A stretch of 57,249 nt of DNA. It comes from Hypsibius dujardini. Taxonomy: Eukaryota > Tardigrada > Eutardigrada > Parachela > Hypsibiidae. The notes below the pieces were generated by a model, which was not told where the DNA came from, searched no databases, and saw nothing but the letters and a program-made list of their open reading frames with translations. The translations under genes were made by a program, and so were the position numbers. Where the stretch lies: assembly GCA_001579985.1 (NCBI GenBank), contig LRSR01001611.1, positions 1 to 57,249 of the forward strand, written 5' to 3'. Positions 46,841 through 57,249 of this stretch are shown in pieces; positions within the stretch are counted from its first letter, which is position 1; every line of letters begins with the position of its first letter.

Positions 46841-49800
46841 ATGCGATATCTTGCTGTGGTGACCGCTGCCGCCTTTCTTCTCTTACTGGAGGGAAACTGT
46901 CTAGCTCAGACCAGGTAAAATGCAGTGTGGAACGAACAAAATCGCCAGCCTCAAGACACATTTTTTCCACTGTTCGGTAGCTGAATCATCATTTCATATT
47001 ATGCACTTTTGGTCATTTTTTTCGTATGGTGCATCGCTACCGGATGCGTGTGGCCACATTTTAATTCGTTTACATTGCAGGTTAAATGCGACGGAGATTG
47101 AGGCCAAAATTGAGGTCTTGCTGGGCCAGATGACCCTGGAGGAGAAGCTCGGTCAACTGCATCAGCTCAGCGGACTAGCCAACGGTGCTTACAATCCGGA
47201 TCTCCTCGAGTTAGCTCGCAAGGGACTGCTGGGCTCAACGTTGACGGTTCGGGGCGCCCGTATGGCGAACGAACTTCACAACGCCACTCTGGAATCTCGA
47301 CTGAAAATTCCCATTTTGATGGCATTTGACGTCATTCATGGCTATCGAACCCTTTTTCCGATTCCCTTGGGGGAGACGGCCAGTTGGGATCTGAAGGCTG
47401 TGGAAAGGGCGTCATCCATTGCGGCCGCGGAGGCGGCCAGTGCAGGCATACACTGGACCTTCGCACCCATGTTGGACGTGGCGCGGGATCCGCGGTGGGG
47501 ACGTGTCATGGAGGGCTCGGGGGAGGACGTGTACTTGGGCAGTGAAATGGCCAAGGCCAGGGTTCGAGGCTTTCAAGGGAGTGATTACGGACAAAAGGAT
47601 AAGATTTTGGCCTGTGCGAAGCACTTCGTCGGGTATGGAGCAGCGGAGGGTGGTCGAGATTATAACACGGTGAGGCAATCCTCCCCATATATTGGCATAC
47701 CAGACGCATAGATAGAGGCACAGTACAGGCACCGACATATACATCGGCAGTATCAATAATCACAGATACAGAAACAAACACACAGAAACACAAACAGACA
47801 GACACACACACAGGCACAAACACAGGCACAGGCACAGACACAGACACAGCTACAGCCACAGACACAAACACAGACACAGACACAGACACAGACACAGACA
47901 CAGACACAGACACAGACACAGACACAGACAGACACTTGACGTCCTTAACCACAATTACTGATCAATTCAAGGTTGATATGAGCGAGCGCCGCCTCCGTGA
48001 GACCTACCTTCCACCCTTCAAAGCCGCCATCGACGCCGGCGTAGATTCGTTTATGACAGCTTTCAACGAGCTAAACGGTATGCCTGCTACTGCCAACAAA
48101 TTCCTTCTTCGCGAAATTCTTCGCGGTGAATGGCAATTTGACGGACTGGTCGTCAGTGACTGGAACTCCGTCGAGGAACTCATTAACCACGGTCTGGCCG
48201 CAGACAAGAGCGAAGCAGCAAGACTCTCCCTAAACGGCGGCACCGACATGGAGATGAACAGCGCCACCTATCGTGAAAACGGTGCCAAACTCGTTGAATC
48301 CGGAAAAGTCACCATTGAGACAATCAACAGCGCCGTTCGAAATGTCCTTCGCATAAAGTACCGTCTGGGCTTGTTCGAACAACCGCCTTTCGTGTCCGAA
48401 CAGCACGAAAAGGATACCCTTTTGAAACCCGAATTTCTTCAGGCCGCGCGAGAAATTGCCGGGAAATCGTTGGTTCTGTTGAAGAACGAGAACGAGACTC
48501 TTCCCATAGACATCAATAAAATCAAACAATTGGCAGTGATTGGATCATTAGCTGATGATAAACCCAATACGCTGGATTGGTGGCCGGGAGACGCCCGTGC
48601 GGCGGATTCCATCACAATTTTACAAGGTCTTCGTGATTATGTCTCTGCAGCAAACTTGACAAGCTCTGTTGCTGTTACATTCAGCAAGGGTTGCGAGTCT
48701 GTCTGTGATTCAGACAAGGATTTTGCGGCAGCGGTGATCGCTGCAGGAGCAGCGGATTTTGTGGTCGTCGTCGTTGGCGAGATTCGTAGCGTCTCCGGGG
48801 AAGCTGCGTCTTTGTCCAGCATCGACCTGTCAGGACGCCAACTCGACTTGGTGAAGGAGATCGCGCAAACAGGCAAACCATATGTGGTTGTCTTGAAGAA
48901 CGGTCGCCCTCTGACCATTAATTGGCTGGCCGAGAACGCCCCTGCTATCCTAGTCGCTTGGCATGCAGGTATGGTGACAGAAATAGTGATTCAATACAAG
49001 AAAAATTAGACAAAATTGACGGTAAAAGATCTTATTTATGCAACGTAATATAACGTGAGGTAACATCTAGTAATGTAATTATAATAATAATGTAATGTAG
49101 TACATTATAATACAAAGTAATGTGATGAGATGTAACGTAGTGTAATGTAATGTAAAGTTATTTTATGGTAGGGCGACGTAGTGGCATGTAATATAAAGTA
49201 ATGCAATGTTTGGATGGCAGAAACAACTAATATCATATAGCGTTTGATTAAGCAGTTGCTGAGTAGCACAGACACATTTAACTGAAACGTAACCAAAAGA
49301 TTTACTCTTAATTTAGTACAGAGCTATAAAGGGAAACGTAATGGTTTCAGATAATTTGGTAGCTTGTACTGCAGTGCCAGTACTGTAGCTCCAGTTTTCA
49401 TTGGATTAATATTTCCTTTAGCGCAATATCATGTCCACAAACTTTAGATGTTAAGTGTAAAACTTTAAGTCAGAAATCGCAACAAAATTTTCTCCAACGA
49501 AGTTTTATATCATCTTTAGGAACAATGGGTGGGCCTGCGGTGGCGGATGTTCTCTTCGGAGCTGTCAACCCCAGTGGAAAACTCCCCATGAGTTTCCCAC
49601 GGAGCCTCGGACAAATTCCCCTCAACTACGACTACAAAAACACCGGACGACCATTTAACGCAAGCGCCCCACTTCGGGACACATCAAGATACATGGACGC
49701 ACCCAACACTCCGCTGTATCCTTTCGGATTCGGATTGAGTTACACCACGTTCCGCATCGACGAACTGAATTTGAGCGCGGAAAGGGTTCAGAACGGAGAA

Positions 49801-50223
49801 AGTGTTCGAGTGTCGGTCCAAGTGCAGAACACAGGCAACCGAGCGGGGGAGGAAGTGGTGCAGCTCTATCTGCGAGATGTGTACGCAGCGATCACTCGGC
49901 CCATGCGACAGTTGAAGGGTTTCCAGAAGGTCGCCTTGGAAGCTGGCGAGAAACGGCAGGTGGAGTTTGTCGTGTTGCCCGAGGATATGAGCTTTCTGGA
50001 TGAGGCCTGGAAAATGACAGTGGAAGCTGGAGAATTTGAGGTGTTTGTTGGCAACAGTGTTAACGCGGATTTGATGGGCAAATTTACGGTGGAAGGAAGT
50101 ACACCCACTGCCGCACCCACTGGCGCTACAACTGTTGTCACTTCAACACAAGAGTCCAGTGCGCAAAAGAATGTTGCTAGGCTGGCACTGTATCTAGTAT
50201 TTATTCTGCTCGCTTTGAATTAA
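46841..50223 (+). CDS. GH3 beta-glucosidase (BglX-like), paralogue B
   Basis: The same four-exon plan as paralogue A, with all intron positions and phases conserved: 46841-46914, 47081-47669, 47972-48968 and 49520-50223, giving 787 residues. The signal peptide is [20 protein letters not shown]. Catalytic features: [37 protein letters not shown], nucleophile Asp in [11 protein letters not shown] (about residue 284, with the usual Trp), and the acid/base candidate in RSVSGEAAS. The C-terminal FnIII-like domain and GPI-type tail follow. Exons 1-3 differ from paralogue A at many synonymous and non-synonymous sites, while exon 4 differs at only about a dozen of 700 bases. GH3 enzymes of this type are common in bacteria and fungi and patchy in animals. 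Confidence 0.93.
47757..47935 (+). repeat. (ACAGAC)n repeat in GH3-B intron 2
   Basis: ACACAGACACAG-type repeat, most regular at 47860-47935, filling the 3' half of intron 2 up to about 35 bases before the acceptor. Confidence 0.85.
49036..49210 (+). repeat. degenerate (TAATG)n repeat in GH3-B intron 3
   Basis: Imperfect AATGTAATGTAG-type pentamer repeat in intron 3. Paralogue A's intron 3 lacks it. Confidence 0.65.
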
Positions 50224-50661
50224 ATATTTTCTGACAAGCGGTGCACTGAGATTCTAAGCAGCTTATGCTGTACGGGGAGACACTTCAGAAAGTTAAATTA
50301 GAAAATGATCTTGGCACGAAATCATACCCAACATGCAACCTGTATACGAAAAATCTGTCCTTTCTTAGATCTCGTGGGACACGTGTTATATCGCCCCGCT
50401 CCGTGATTGAGTCATAACAACAGAAGGCAGTCACCCACTCAACAGATATCTGCTTATTCAATGTCCTTGCGTATGCGCCTCATCAGAACATTTACTGGTA
50501 TGAAAAAGACGATTATCTGACGGGAAATCAATTCAAGGTGAAATATCCGAGTAGCAGCTGCATGTCCGTCGTCTATACTCAAATGATGTTTCTTTTCTTG
50601 ATGGTGTGGTCAAATTACATGAAATCCTGTGAACAAACACATCGCACAATTAAAACTTTAA

Positions 50662-51317
50662 CCCTCTGAGAAGCAGTCAGCATACATTTGCTAGATTTGA
50701 CGGTCGCATTCGATTTTCAGCACGAGTTCTGGGTCTTTTCGTTCGCAGTTTTTTGCTTTGATGTTTTTACCACATATTTATTTAGATTCAAAAAAACACA
50801 TTTTCAAAAAAAACTTCTCAAAGGGGTAGGAACCTACTTAGCACCACCTTGCTGACACTTGGATCGCCCGAACAACATCCAGTCCCACGTGTCGACATAT
50901 TTTTTTCAATATCGAAAAAATAAGGGACTTGAAACTGGTCCTTAGTGCATCTAGTAAAACTGATATTGCAATATTCGAGTGAATACAAGCGGAGTTAAAA
51001 ATTATTAACCATTAGGAAAAGGTTAGAACTCTGCCTAATGATTCGCTGCGCTACGACTGGTTGTAACCACTACGAATGACGTGTAACTGACATTTCGTGA
51101 CTGTGTAGTCACTCGTTTGACTGGTTTTAGTCCATTCTTCGTCAGCGGCGCCACGGTTCCCACTACCACTGAAACGGTTACATTTGATGGTTGTGGGGAA
51201 TTTTCCAAACGATTCCGTTAGGATTTGCATGGAATCATTCAGCGCTTTCCCTAATCTAGCAAAGTTTTGCTAGACCCGGTTCTATCCGTATACCCAAAAC
51301 ACCTGGTTACCAGAGGG
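50662..51317. mobile_element. piggyBac-like MITE, copy 2 (656 bp)
   Basis: The same element, orientation and length as 12448-13103. TTAA duplications lie at 50658-50661 and 51318-51321. The copies are roughly 95% identical by eye, with scattered substitutions and few indels. It begins 438 bases after the GH3-B stop codon. Confidence 0.88.
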
Positions 51318-51428
51318 TTAAACTGTGTGTACATGCATTACCAAATTCTAAACAACTGACTGATATGACACATCCATTTATACCGACAAAAACTTTTATG
51401 CGCTACGTGTGACTTTTTGCCCACCTAC

Positions 51429-51930
51429 AATGACGAGAGTTGCGGCAAGGAGGGTTCCCTTCACCTCAACACATAACTCCTCCGTAAACTTACCCGAACA
51501 TGTCGGCATTCGTGAAGGCTTCTTTAGCCAGTCCACTCCATTGTTTGCCAATCATTCCAACCTGCCTCTACCCTTCTGCGCTCATTATCTATGAATAAAA
51601 AAATTTACTTGGGAACCGGTCACAATATATAGGACTACTCCAAAAATACTCATTCTTGACGTTTAAGTTTCAAAGATTTGCACTTTAGGCTTTCGGCGAC
51701 ATAGGGCTACATACATTTTTTGGATTATATTAATAATAGCAAGGTAAGGTGTTTAATAATAAGGCATACCTGGAAACGGACGTCAGCGAAGCAGGAACAC
51801 CTGATAATGGGTCTACAAATCTTAAGAATCGGCTCGCGTTCGGTGTTCAAAACGCGAAACAGTGGCTTTGCCACGCTCCATTCCTGCTCGATGAAGCCGA
51901 TTGTAGTGCCGGACGCGGTGATATGCATGC
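51429..51930 (-). pseudogene. phospholipid scramblase pseudogene, two exons
   Basis: Two segments match exons 3 and 4 of the intact scramblase at 36.5-38.2 kb. The first (51930-51770) reads TTIGFIEQEWSVAKPLFRVL, then ICRPIIRCSC (GP changed to RP), and ends with a GTATGC donor. The second (about 51590-51429), after a TTCATAG acceptor, has an early in-frame TAG, then VGMIGKQWSGLAKEAFTNAD. It then shifts frame to EELCVEVKGTLLAATLVI and ends at the same donor position as the intact gene. Exons 1, 2 and 5 were not found. The family resemblance is clear, and the stop plus frameshift mark it as dead. Confidence 0.8.
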
Positions 51931-53645
51931 TTTGCAAAATCAGTCAATCGGTATTGACGTCTGGGATTCTGACAAGGAAGCTTCTCACTCTAGAAATTCA
52001 AACATTGTTGCATTTTCAATTTTTAGTAAGTAAATGGTGCTAGTAGTTGCGAGGGCGGACTCACTTCCACTTATCGGGGAGGTTAAATCGGCTCGGAAAG
52101 AAGTCCGGGTCAGCTTTGTTTTGTTATTAGACCAAAAACTATGAGGCAGATGAGTAGTGGACATTTTTGGGGATGAGGAGTCTGAATATGAAGATTTGCA
52201 GGTGCCACATGATTGCATGTGCCTATTCGACATGAGATTTCGAATATCAAGAAATACATATGACCCAACATAATACCTTATATTTTTCTGCTTTAGGCCA
52301 TATAAAATTTTATAAATCCTTATAAATTTTATCGTACATATAAATATACTGATAAAATTCGTAGATTTTCTTGTCAGATCCTATAAATGCTTTTAAGTTA
52401 TAAGACCGGGCTCTGAAACTTAATATAAATTTTTGGCGGGAAAAGATGATCAGTGGTCAATTGGCAAGGAAACCTATATACAACAAAACAAAATCATCAA
52501 ATTGCTGCCACTGAATGTTGTTTTCAGGTTTAACCAATATTAAAAATGCTAAGGTACTGACCGTCGATTATTATTACTCTTTCACGGGAAACGATAAAAC
52601 ATTATTTAGTGATTTCACGTCAAAAAAGCACGTTCTTCGGCAAATTTTATGTGAATATTATCACAACGGAGGCGAAGAAGTTATACTGTATGAGTATTGT
52701 GCGCGTTGTTTCAGTGGTTAGTGCGTGCTCCTCACGATGACTTATGTGTGGTTTGAATTAAGATGCATCCAGTTCAATTTCGGTCACGAACATTTTAGTT
52801 TTTTTTCCAGCGACTTTCGTCCCAGAAACGGTGATACACGTTTTTTCAAAGTGGCTATAATACAGGGAAAGGACAGTCGCAACCTTGGATTGGATTTTCG
52901 GCGGCGCTAAACCAAGTCTTATAAAATTTATTTGAGCTTACAAATTTATTTGATCTTATTGAATTTGTTCAAATTACGGCTAATAAATTTCTTACAAAAT
53001 ACGTAAGATTTGCGTAAGGTTTTTTGTACGAAACAATGTTTTTTGTTATGTGTAATGTTCACTGGGGGACTACGTCAATTCCCATTGAGTAAGGCGCGTC
53101 AATTGAATTTTCCGGTCTCTCACTATTGTACCTGCCGCACTAGATCAGTGTACTGGTAACTTGGAAGGGCGGTTGGAATAACGAGTTGAGTAAGTCCTCA
53201 ATCATGATCACATTTAACGTCAGCAACATCGCATGACAGAAGGGTTTTACAAGTTCACGTACAAGGACAACGCTGGAATTGGAACCCAGCCAAAATGTAT
53301 ACCGACACGTATACATACGTTGAATATTTCGTAATTTTTGTGCGTAAACATATAAAACGTCAGACACCCCAATATCAGTGAATACCTTGATATATACTAC
53401 CTTGATATACAGTATACAGTACTATCTTGCTTGCTTATATTCACACACAAACATTTCTAATAGCTGCATTTGATACAACCCAATTTGGGACAATTTTAAA
53501 TTCCAGAATGGCACGCAATACTTCCGCTCTGGTAAAACGATTGATGGATCTTGATCGAATCACACGTTCATTCAATTACCAAGTCTGCTAGCGTCAATAA
53601 TTGGATCAAGTCTTGTGATTATGCATTGCTTCCTTTAATTTGAGT
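51931..53645. other. spacer with AT-rich repeat-like flanks
   Basis: Two AT-rich zones (52265-52430 and 52915-53040) share TTATAAG, TTTTATAAAT and CTTACAAA-type words and look partly inverted relative to each other, suggesting an old element around the orphan frame at 52528-52721. Similar TAAGG-rich sequence occurs at 16680-16800. Otherwise nothing recognised. Confidence 0.3.
52528..52721 (+). CDS. orphan exon-like frame
   Basis: After a TTGTTTTCAG acceptor a frame of about 64 codons runs to TAG, containing NAKVLTVDYYYSFTGNDKTL and VLRQILCEYYHNGGEEVILY and ending YCARCFSG. Its composition is protein-like, but no partner exon was found. It may be a transposon remnant. Family not recognised. 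Confidence 0.25.
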
Positions 53646-54152
53646 CATTGGCGTGTTTAGGATCCCTACAAGTCGAAACCAGGACCCTTCATTGGGCAGG
53701 GGCGGGCAAAAGGGCAAAATGCATGTTTTTCAATTTTTAACCCTAATTTCAGCCTATAATCCCCGATTGTACTGAAACTTGTGGAGGTATTAGAGTCTGA
53801 TGTCGAGGGATTCGACAGGATTTCGAAATCTTTTCAAAAACCCCATTTCTCCGTCAAATTTGGACCATTCATAAATGACTTGAACGTGCTTTTAGATTCA
53901 TTAATAGGGGGCTTATTAGGGACCCCAGCAAGCTTACAGTTTAATGGAAAAACTAACACTTTTGAAACATTTTTGTGATGGGGGTTTGGCAATCAAGCTC
54001 CAATACTCCAACCAGTATAAAAATGATCAGGGATTATAGGCCGAATATCGGTTTCATTTCGGAAGAAAAAATCACTTTGCCCTTTGCCAACCCCCTGGCC
54101 CGACCATGAAGGGCGATGATTCCGATTTGTAAGGACCGTAAACGAGCCCCTG
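53646..54152. mobile_element. hAT-like MITE with 8-bp target duplication (507 bp)
   Basis: The two ends are imperfect inverted repeats of about 120 bases. The right end reads inward CAGGGGCTCGTTTACGGTCC; the left end reads CATTGGCGTGTTTAGGATCC. Inside both arms come CCCTTCAT, GGGCAAA and GCCTATAATCCC. The flanks are ATTTGAGT (53638-53645) and ATTTGATT (54153-54160), 7 of 8 identical, as expected of a hAT target duplication. It encodes no transposase. It lies about 180 bases upstream of the GPCR start codon. A related end is at 21815-21850. Confidence 0.75.
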
Positions 54153-54328
54153 ATTTGATTTACAGTAATCTAGCTCGATACGGTTGATTTTGGAAATTTC
54201 AAATATACCTGCTGCACTGATCCGTCGTGACTGTTTTATTATCATTTCTCGATTTTGCTCATTACGACATAAGGTCCTCATCAAGATCACACTTTGTTAG
54301 TAGTATTCGAATTTCGTTGCTTAGAGCC

Positions 54329-56839
54329 ATGAACGAATCCTGCTTAGGTTTTCAACCTCTGGTGGGGCATTCGAGCACCAACTCAAGTGAAATCGAAGCC
54401 AACACCACCGGCTGCATCAGCAGCAATGGCACCGATGGCCTTGTTCGGCCGGCGCTCTATCTTCGCTCGCACCACCCGTTAGAAGGATTTGTCTTCGCCA
54501 TCCTCACTGTCGGTGCGATTTTCGGCACTGTTGGAAACATCCTGGTACGACTATCTGTGTTAGAGTTCGATCGCTTCAAAGAAGGGTGAATATCCGCTTG
54601 AAAGGTTACTTGCCTGGAGATAATAAAATCCCCCAATGTAGATTGATCAAACCCTAAAATACGGTTGGTAACGAAACTGAACGCGCGAGACGACATATTT
54701 AAAGATTGGTCTCTTTCAACCCATTACGGGGATCTTGCAAATAGAAAATGCCTATTTTAAGCTACGCTAAATTCGTGCCCTTCGCCCACTCTTGCTACCA
54801 TATCACCCATCCGTTACTAATCCCAAGAACACCAAACATATTTTCGTCTCCCATCCCCAAAACACTCAATGGCAACCTTCCAATATCGGTCTCAAAAGTT
54901 GAATAATTAGCACAGGTTATTAATAAACTGACCACCGCGTACATGGTCCTCTTGGTGCGTCCAGCAGTTGATCATTAAAATATATTTTACCATATCTAGT
55001 GGCCGAATAGTTAGCTTCAAGGATGCTGGGTAACCATAGAAAATTTTTCTGGCAATAAGAGGAAACCACGCAGTGCCATTGAGAATTTCGAGTTAAGACA
55101 ACGGAATGATCAGTGTTTGAAATAAGCTTGTTTTTAGTCATGACCCACTTTCACAAATAGTCAACGTTGAGCTAATTCTTCATTTGCAGGTGTTACTGAC
55201 AATTCTTCTGGTTCGGGTAAGGGCCAAGTTTTTATGACATACCATTTGCGGAGCATGCTTGCTGCTGTTAGGTTAAATATTATTTGTGCCGAATTGGATA
55301 TTTACGCGAAAGCAACTGCTCTTATGAATGAAAAGTCATGTATCAAGAGCCAACTTCACACTGCATACAATTATGTTCTATGTGTCTCACAGAGCCTCCG
55401 GACTGTCGGCAACTTCTTCATTTTTAACTTAGCTCTTGCGGATGCCCTGATCAGTATAATCATCGACCCTTTCCACGCTGCCGGTATCGTTACATTAATT
55501 TGATGGCACTGCAAGCAGTATTTCCAATTTTGTATTCATTACAGGATCCCTGGCTGGAGAAAAGCTGTTCTTAAATCAGTTGTATGACCCAAACATGCTG
55601 TGTGATATGATTGGGGCTGTCTGTGGTACTGCCATATAATTGATTAGTGAAAATTTTGCGGGAAGTCGTATTGTACAGGTTGCTCTCTTTTGCAACAGGC
55701 CCAACTTGTTTGAGCTCATTGTGGAACATGTGCGCAATTAGTCTCAATCGGTAAGTCGACTACGTAATTTGAGTGCTGTTATAAAAAGTGTGAGCAACAA
55801 TTCGCACTAACAAGTAATAATGAGAAAGGATTAATGGAGTCCATTAGGGATCGGCAGCACGAAATCCGAGTTTCTGTGCGTGCTTCGGTACTGATTTCAT
55901 TTGGATTACCCTCGAGTAATCAGCTCTTGGATTAAATTCTACCTGCGTATTAGCATGCACATTAAACGTGTTTACTGTATGAAACTGATATCCTAACAAT
56001 TGCGAATCCACGTCGTCTCGGAGGTATGGTAAACCTTCTGGTGGGTGAGGCAATTTTTTTTAATGCGTTACCATATAAAGGGTAGGCAAGCTATAAATGT
56101 AAGTCAAGGTGCAAAAACCTTGCAATTTTTTGCCCCTTTCGCTCACAAAAGGAGAGCCATTGTGTTCGTCCAGTGGTGCCGAAAACCAGCCCAGTCTAAA
56201 GGTCAGTCATCCACAGCACAACACATTACTGAGACATTTTCACAACAACACTACGATTGGCACTGACTATCCCGTGTCGAATTTAAACGTTTAACACAAT
56301 ACGCTAACTTGAAAATATAGCCCTACAATTAGCTGAAAACAGGAAGTAGTTTAATCTAGTGGAGACATTGCGTGTAGAGATAATAGTCGTCAACGGTTGC
56401 GTTCAATCAAGAAAATGCAATGTTTGAGTTCATAAAAACTGTTTTGATGAACGACTTTGAAAAAGTGATGAGTTGGAGCTGTCAAGCGAAATCAATCAGC
56501 CAATGTCCAAAATTCGTTTTTGATTGAGCGGTAAGGCATCCGGGCTGTTAACAATCGAAAAATGCGAAGATACCATTCGTGGCCTTTGGTTTTGACGCGT
56601 ACGGTTCAACATCTCGCTTGCTCGCTGATAGATCTTATTGACACCCTTTTTAGGGCAAAACTTGACAACCGCACTTTCTCCAGTGTTATTGAGCTAACCT
56701 CTTCTATTTGTATAATGTAGGTATATTCTGATTTGCCATCCACATCTCTACCACAAGATCTTCACTCGCCAATTTACAATTGCAATCTGTATTGGGATTT
56801 GGATTGGGTGTGCGTTGGCTCATGCGCCCAATTACTTTG
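54329..56839 (+). CDS. melatonin-receptor-like class A GPCR, exons 1-6 (partial)
   Basis: Six exons join in frame: 54329-54544, 55190-55216 (only 27 nt), 55393-55483, 55545-55625, 55699-55750 and 56721-56839. The gene continues past the window. The extracellular N-terminus has four glycosylation sites (NES, NSS, NTT, NGT). TM1 ends GAIFGTVGNIL. TM2 is NFFIFNLALADALI, with the family Asp. The conserved cysteine before TM3 is in NMLCDMIGAVCG. TM3 ends SLWNMCAISLNRYILICHPH, with NRY in place of DRY. TM4 is FTIAICIGIWIGCALAHAP. NRY followed by I-C-H is typical of melatonin receptors and of insect moody/Tre1-like receptors. Ligand unknown. TM5-TM7 are outside the window. Confidence 0.85.
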
Positions 56840-57249
56840 GTGAATAGTCACGATATTCCCTAGTATTGAGTTGATGCAAGTTTGAAGTGGTCGACTGCGG
56901 GATGGGGGGGGGGGCACGAGCACGTAAATTATGCGTCTCATCGGTGGAGGGAGGGGGACTTAAGTTTGGATGAAATAACAAACACAAATTGCACAGGTAC
57001 TGTATCTCTATATGTGTATGTCTGACAGGGGTCCAAGAATGTATAGATAGTGTTATTATAAATGTATTCTTATATTTCAATCATTGAGATAATCACAAAA
57101 CCATCACACGGGAGTACCTTTCTTCGTTGCTCTTTAACTATTTGGATACTTGATAACGGGAGTTGGTTTTAGGTTGGGGACGCACAACATTTAACACCGA
57201 CATGTACCTCTGCGGCCTGGATGTGGTGTATGTATAATATAATTTATTG
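56840..57249. other. intron of the GPCR gene, to the window end
   Basis: Follows the donor TACTTTG/GTGAAT. No exon for TM5 was found; a CACAG acceptor at about 56996 opens only a short frame. Confidence 0.4.

Noticed and set aside
47506-47952. Long minus-strand frame of Val/Ser repeats over GH3-B intron 2
   Set aside because: It is the translation of the ACAGAC microsatellite plus the antisense of exon 2, so it is not a gene.
40065-50223. Bacterial contamination as the source of the GH3 genes
   Set aside because: Both copies have four spliceosomal exons with conserved phases and sit between clear animal genes on the same contig.
1-57249. tRNA, rRNA and CRISPR features
   Set aside because: I scanned for tRNA T-loop/acceptor patterns, rRNA-like conserved blocks and regularly spaced repeats and saw none. 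A dedicated tRNA scan would be needed to exclude single genes.

Overview
The window is nuclear DNA from an invertebrate animal. Genes are split by short GT-AG introns, intergenic DNA is AT-rich, and the recognisable proteins are animal families (SLC17 transporter, phospholipid scramblase, rhodopsin-like GPCR, gustatory-receptor-like protein). They sit among hAT, mariner, piggyBac-like and Helitron DNA transposons. A tardigrade is my best guess, but this rests on overall gene style and not on a diagnostic sequence.

Layout. 0-2.5 kb: two orphan minus-strand exons and a complete three-exon gene for a novel small secreted protein. 2.5-7.5 kb: no supportable gene. 7.5-11.3 kb: a sialin-type SLC17 transporter on the plus strand, with a long foldback (inverted-repeat) element on each side. 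12.4-13.1 kb: a 656-bp piggyBac-like MITE. 14-16.7 kb: a secreted Ig-domain exon and a gustatory-receptor-like fragment, both minus. 16.8-20.3 kb: a five-exon hAT transposase gene (minus) beside half of a mariner transposase (plus). 22 kb: a defensin-like peptide. 24.7-26.5 kb: remains of a KDZ-like transposase. 26.7-36.0 kb: a decayed, intron-rich Helitron whose protein carries Rep, Pif1-like helicase and OTU protease domains, bounded by 249-bp direct repeats. 36.5-38.2 kb: a complete five-exon phospholipid scramblase (minus). 40-50.2 kb: two tandem four-exon GH3 beta-glucosidase genes (plus). 50.7-51.3 kb: a second copy of the 656-bp MITE. 51.4-51.9 kb: a scramblase pseudogene. 53.6-54.2 kb: a hAT-like MITE with an 8-bp target duplication. 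54.3 kb to the end: the first six exons of a melatonin-receptor-like GPCR that runs off the window.

How the parts relate. The GH3 pair is the most informative locus. Each protein has a signal peptide, a GH3 catalytic core, a C-terminal FnIII-like domain and a GPI-type tail, so both should be extracellular, membrane-tethered glycosidases. Exons 1-3 of the two copies have diverged strongly, but exon 4 and the 3' UTR are almost identical. In the first copy this block is followed at once by an older, diverged duplicate of the same 3' end. This points to recent copying from the second gene into the first.

Exon-intron models were built by hand from splice signals and reading-frame continuity. Junctions that do not join in frame are stated as such.
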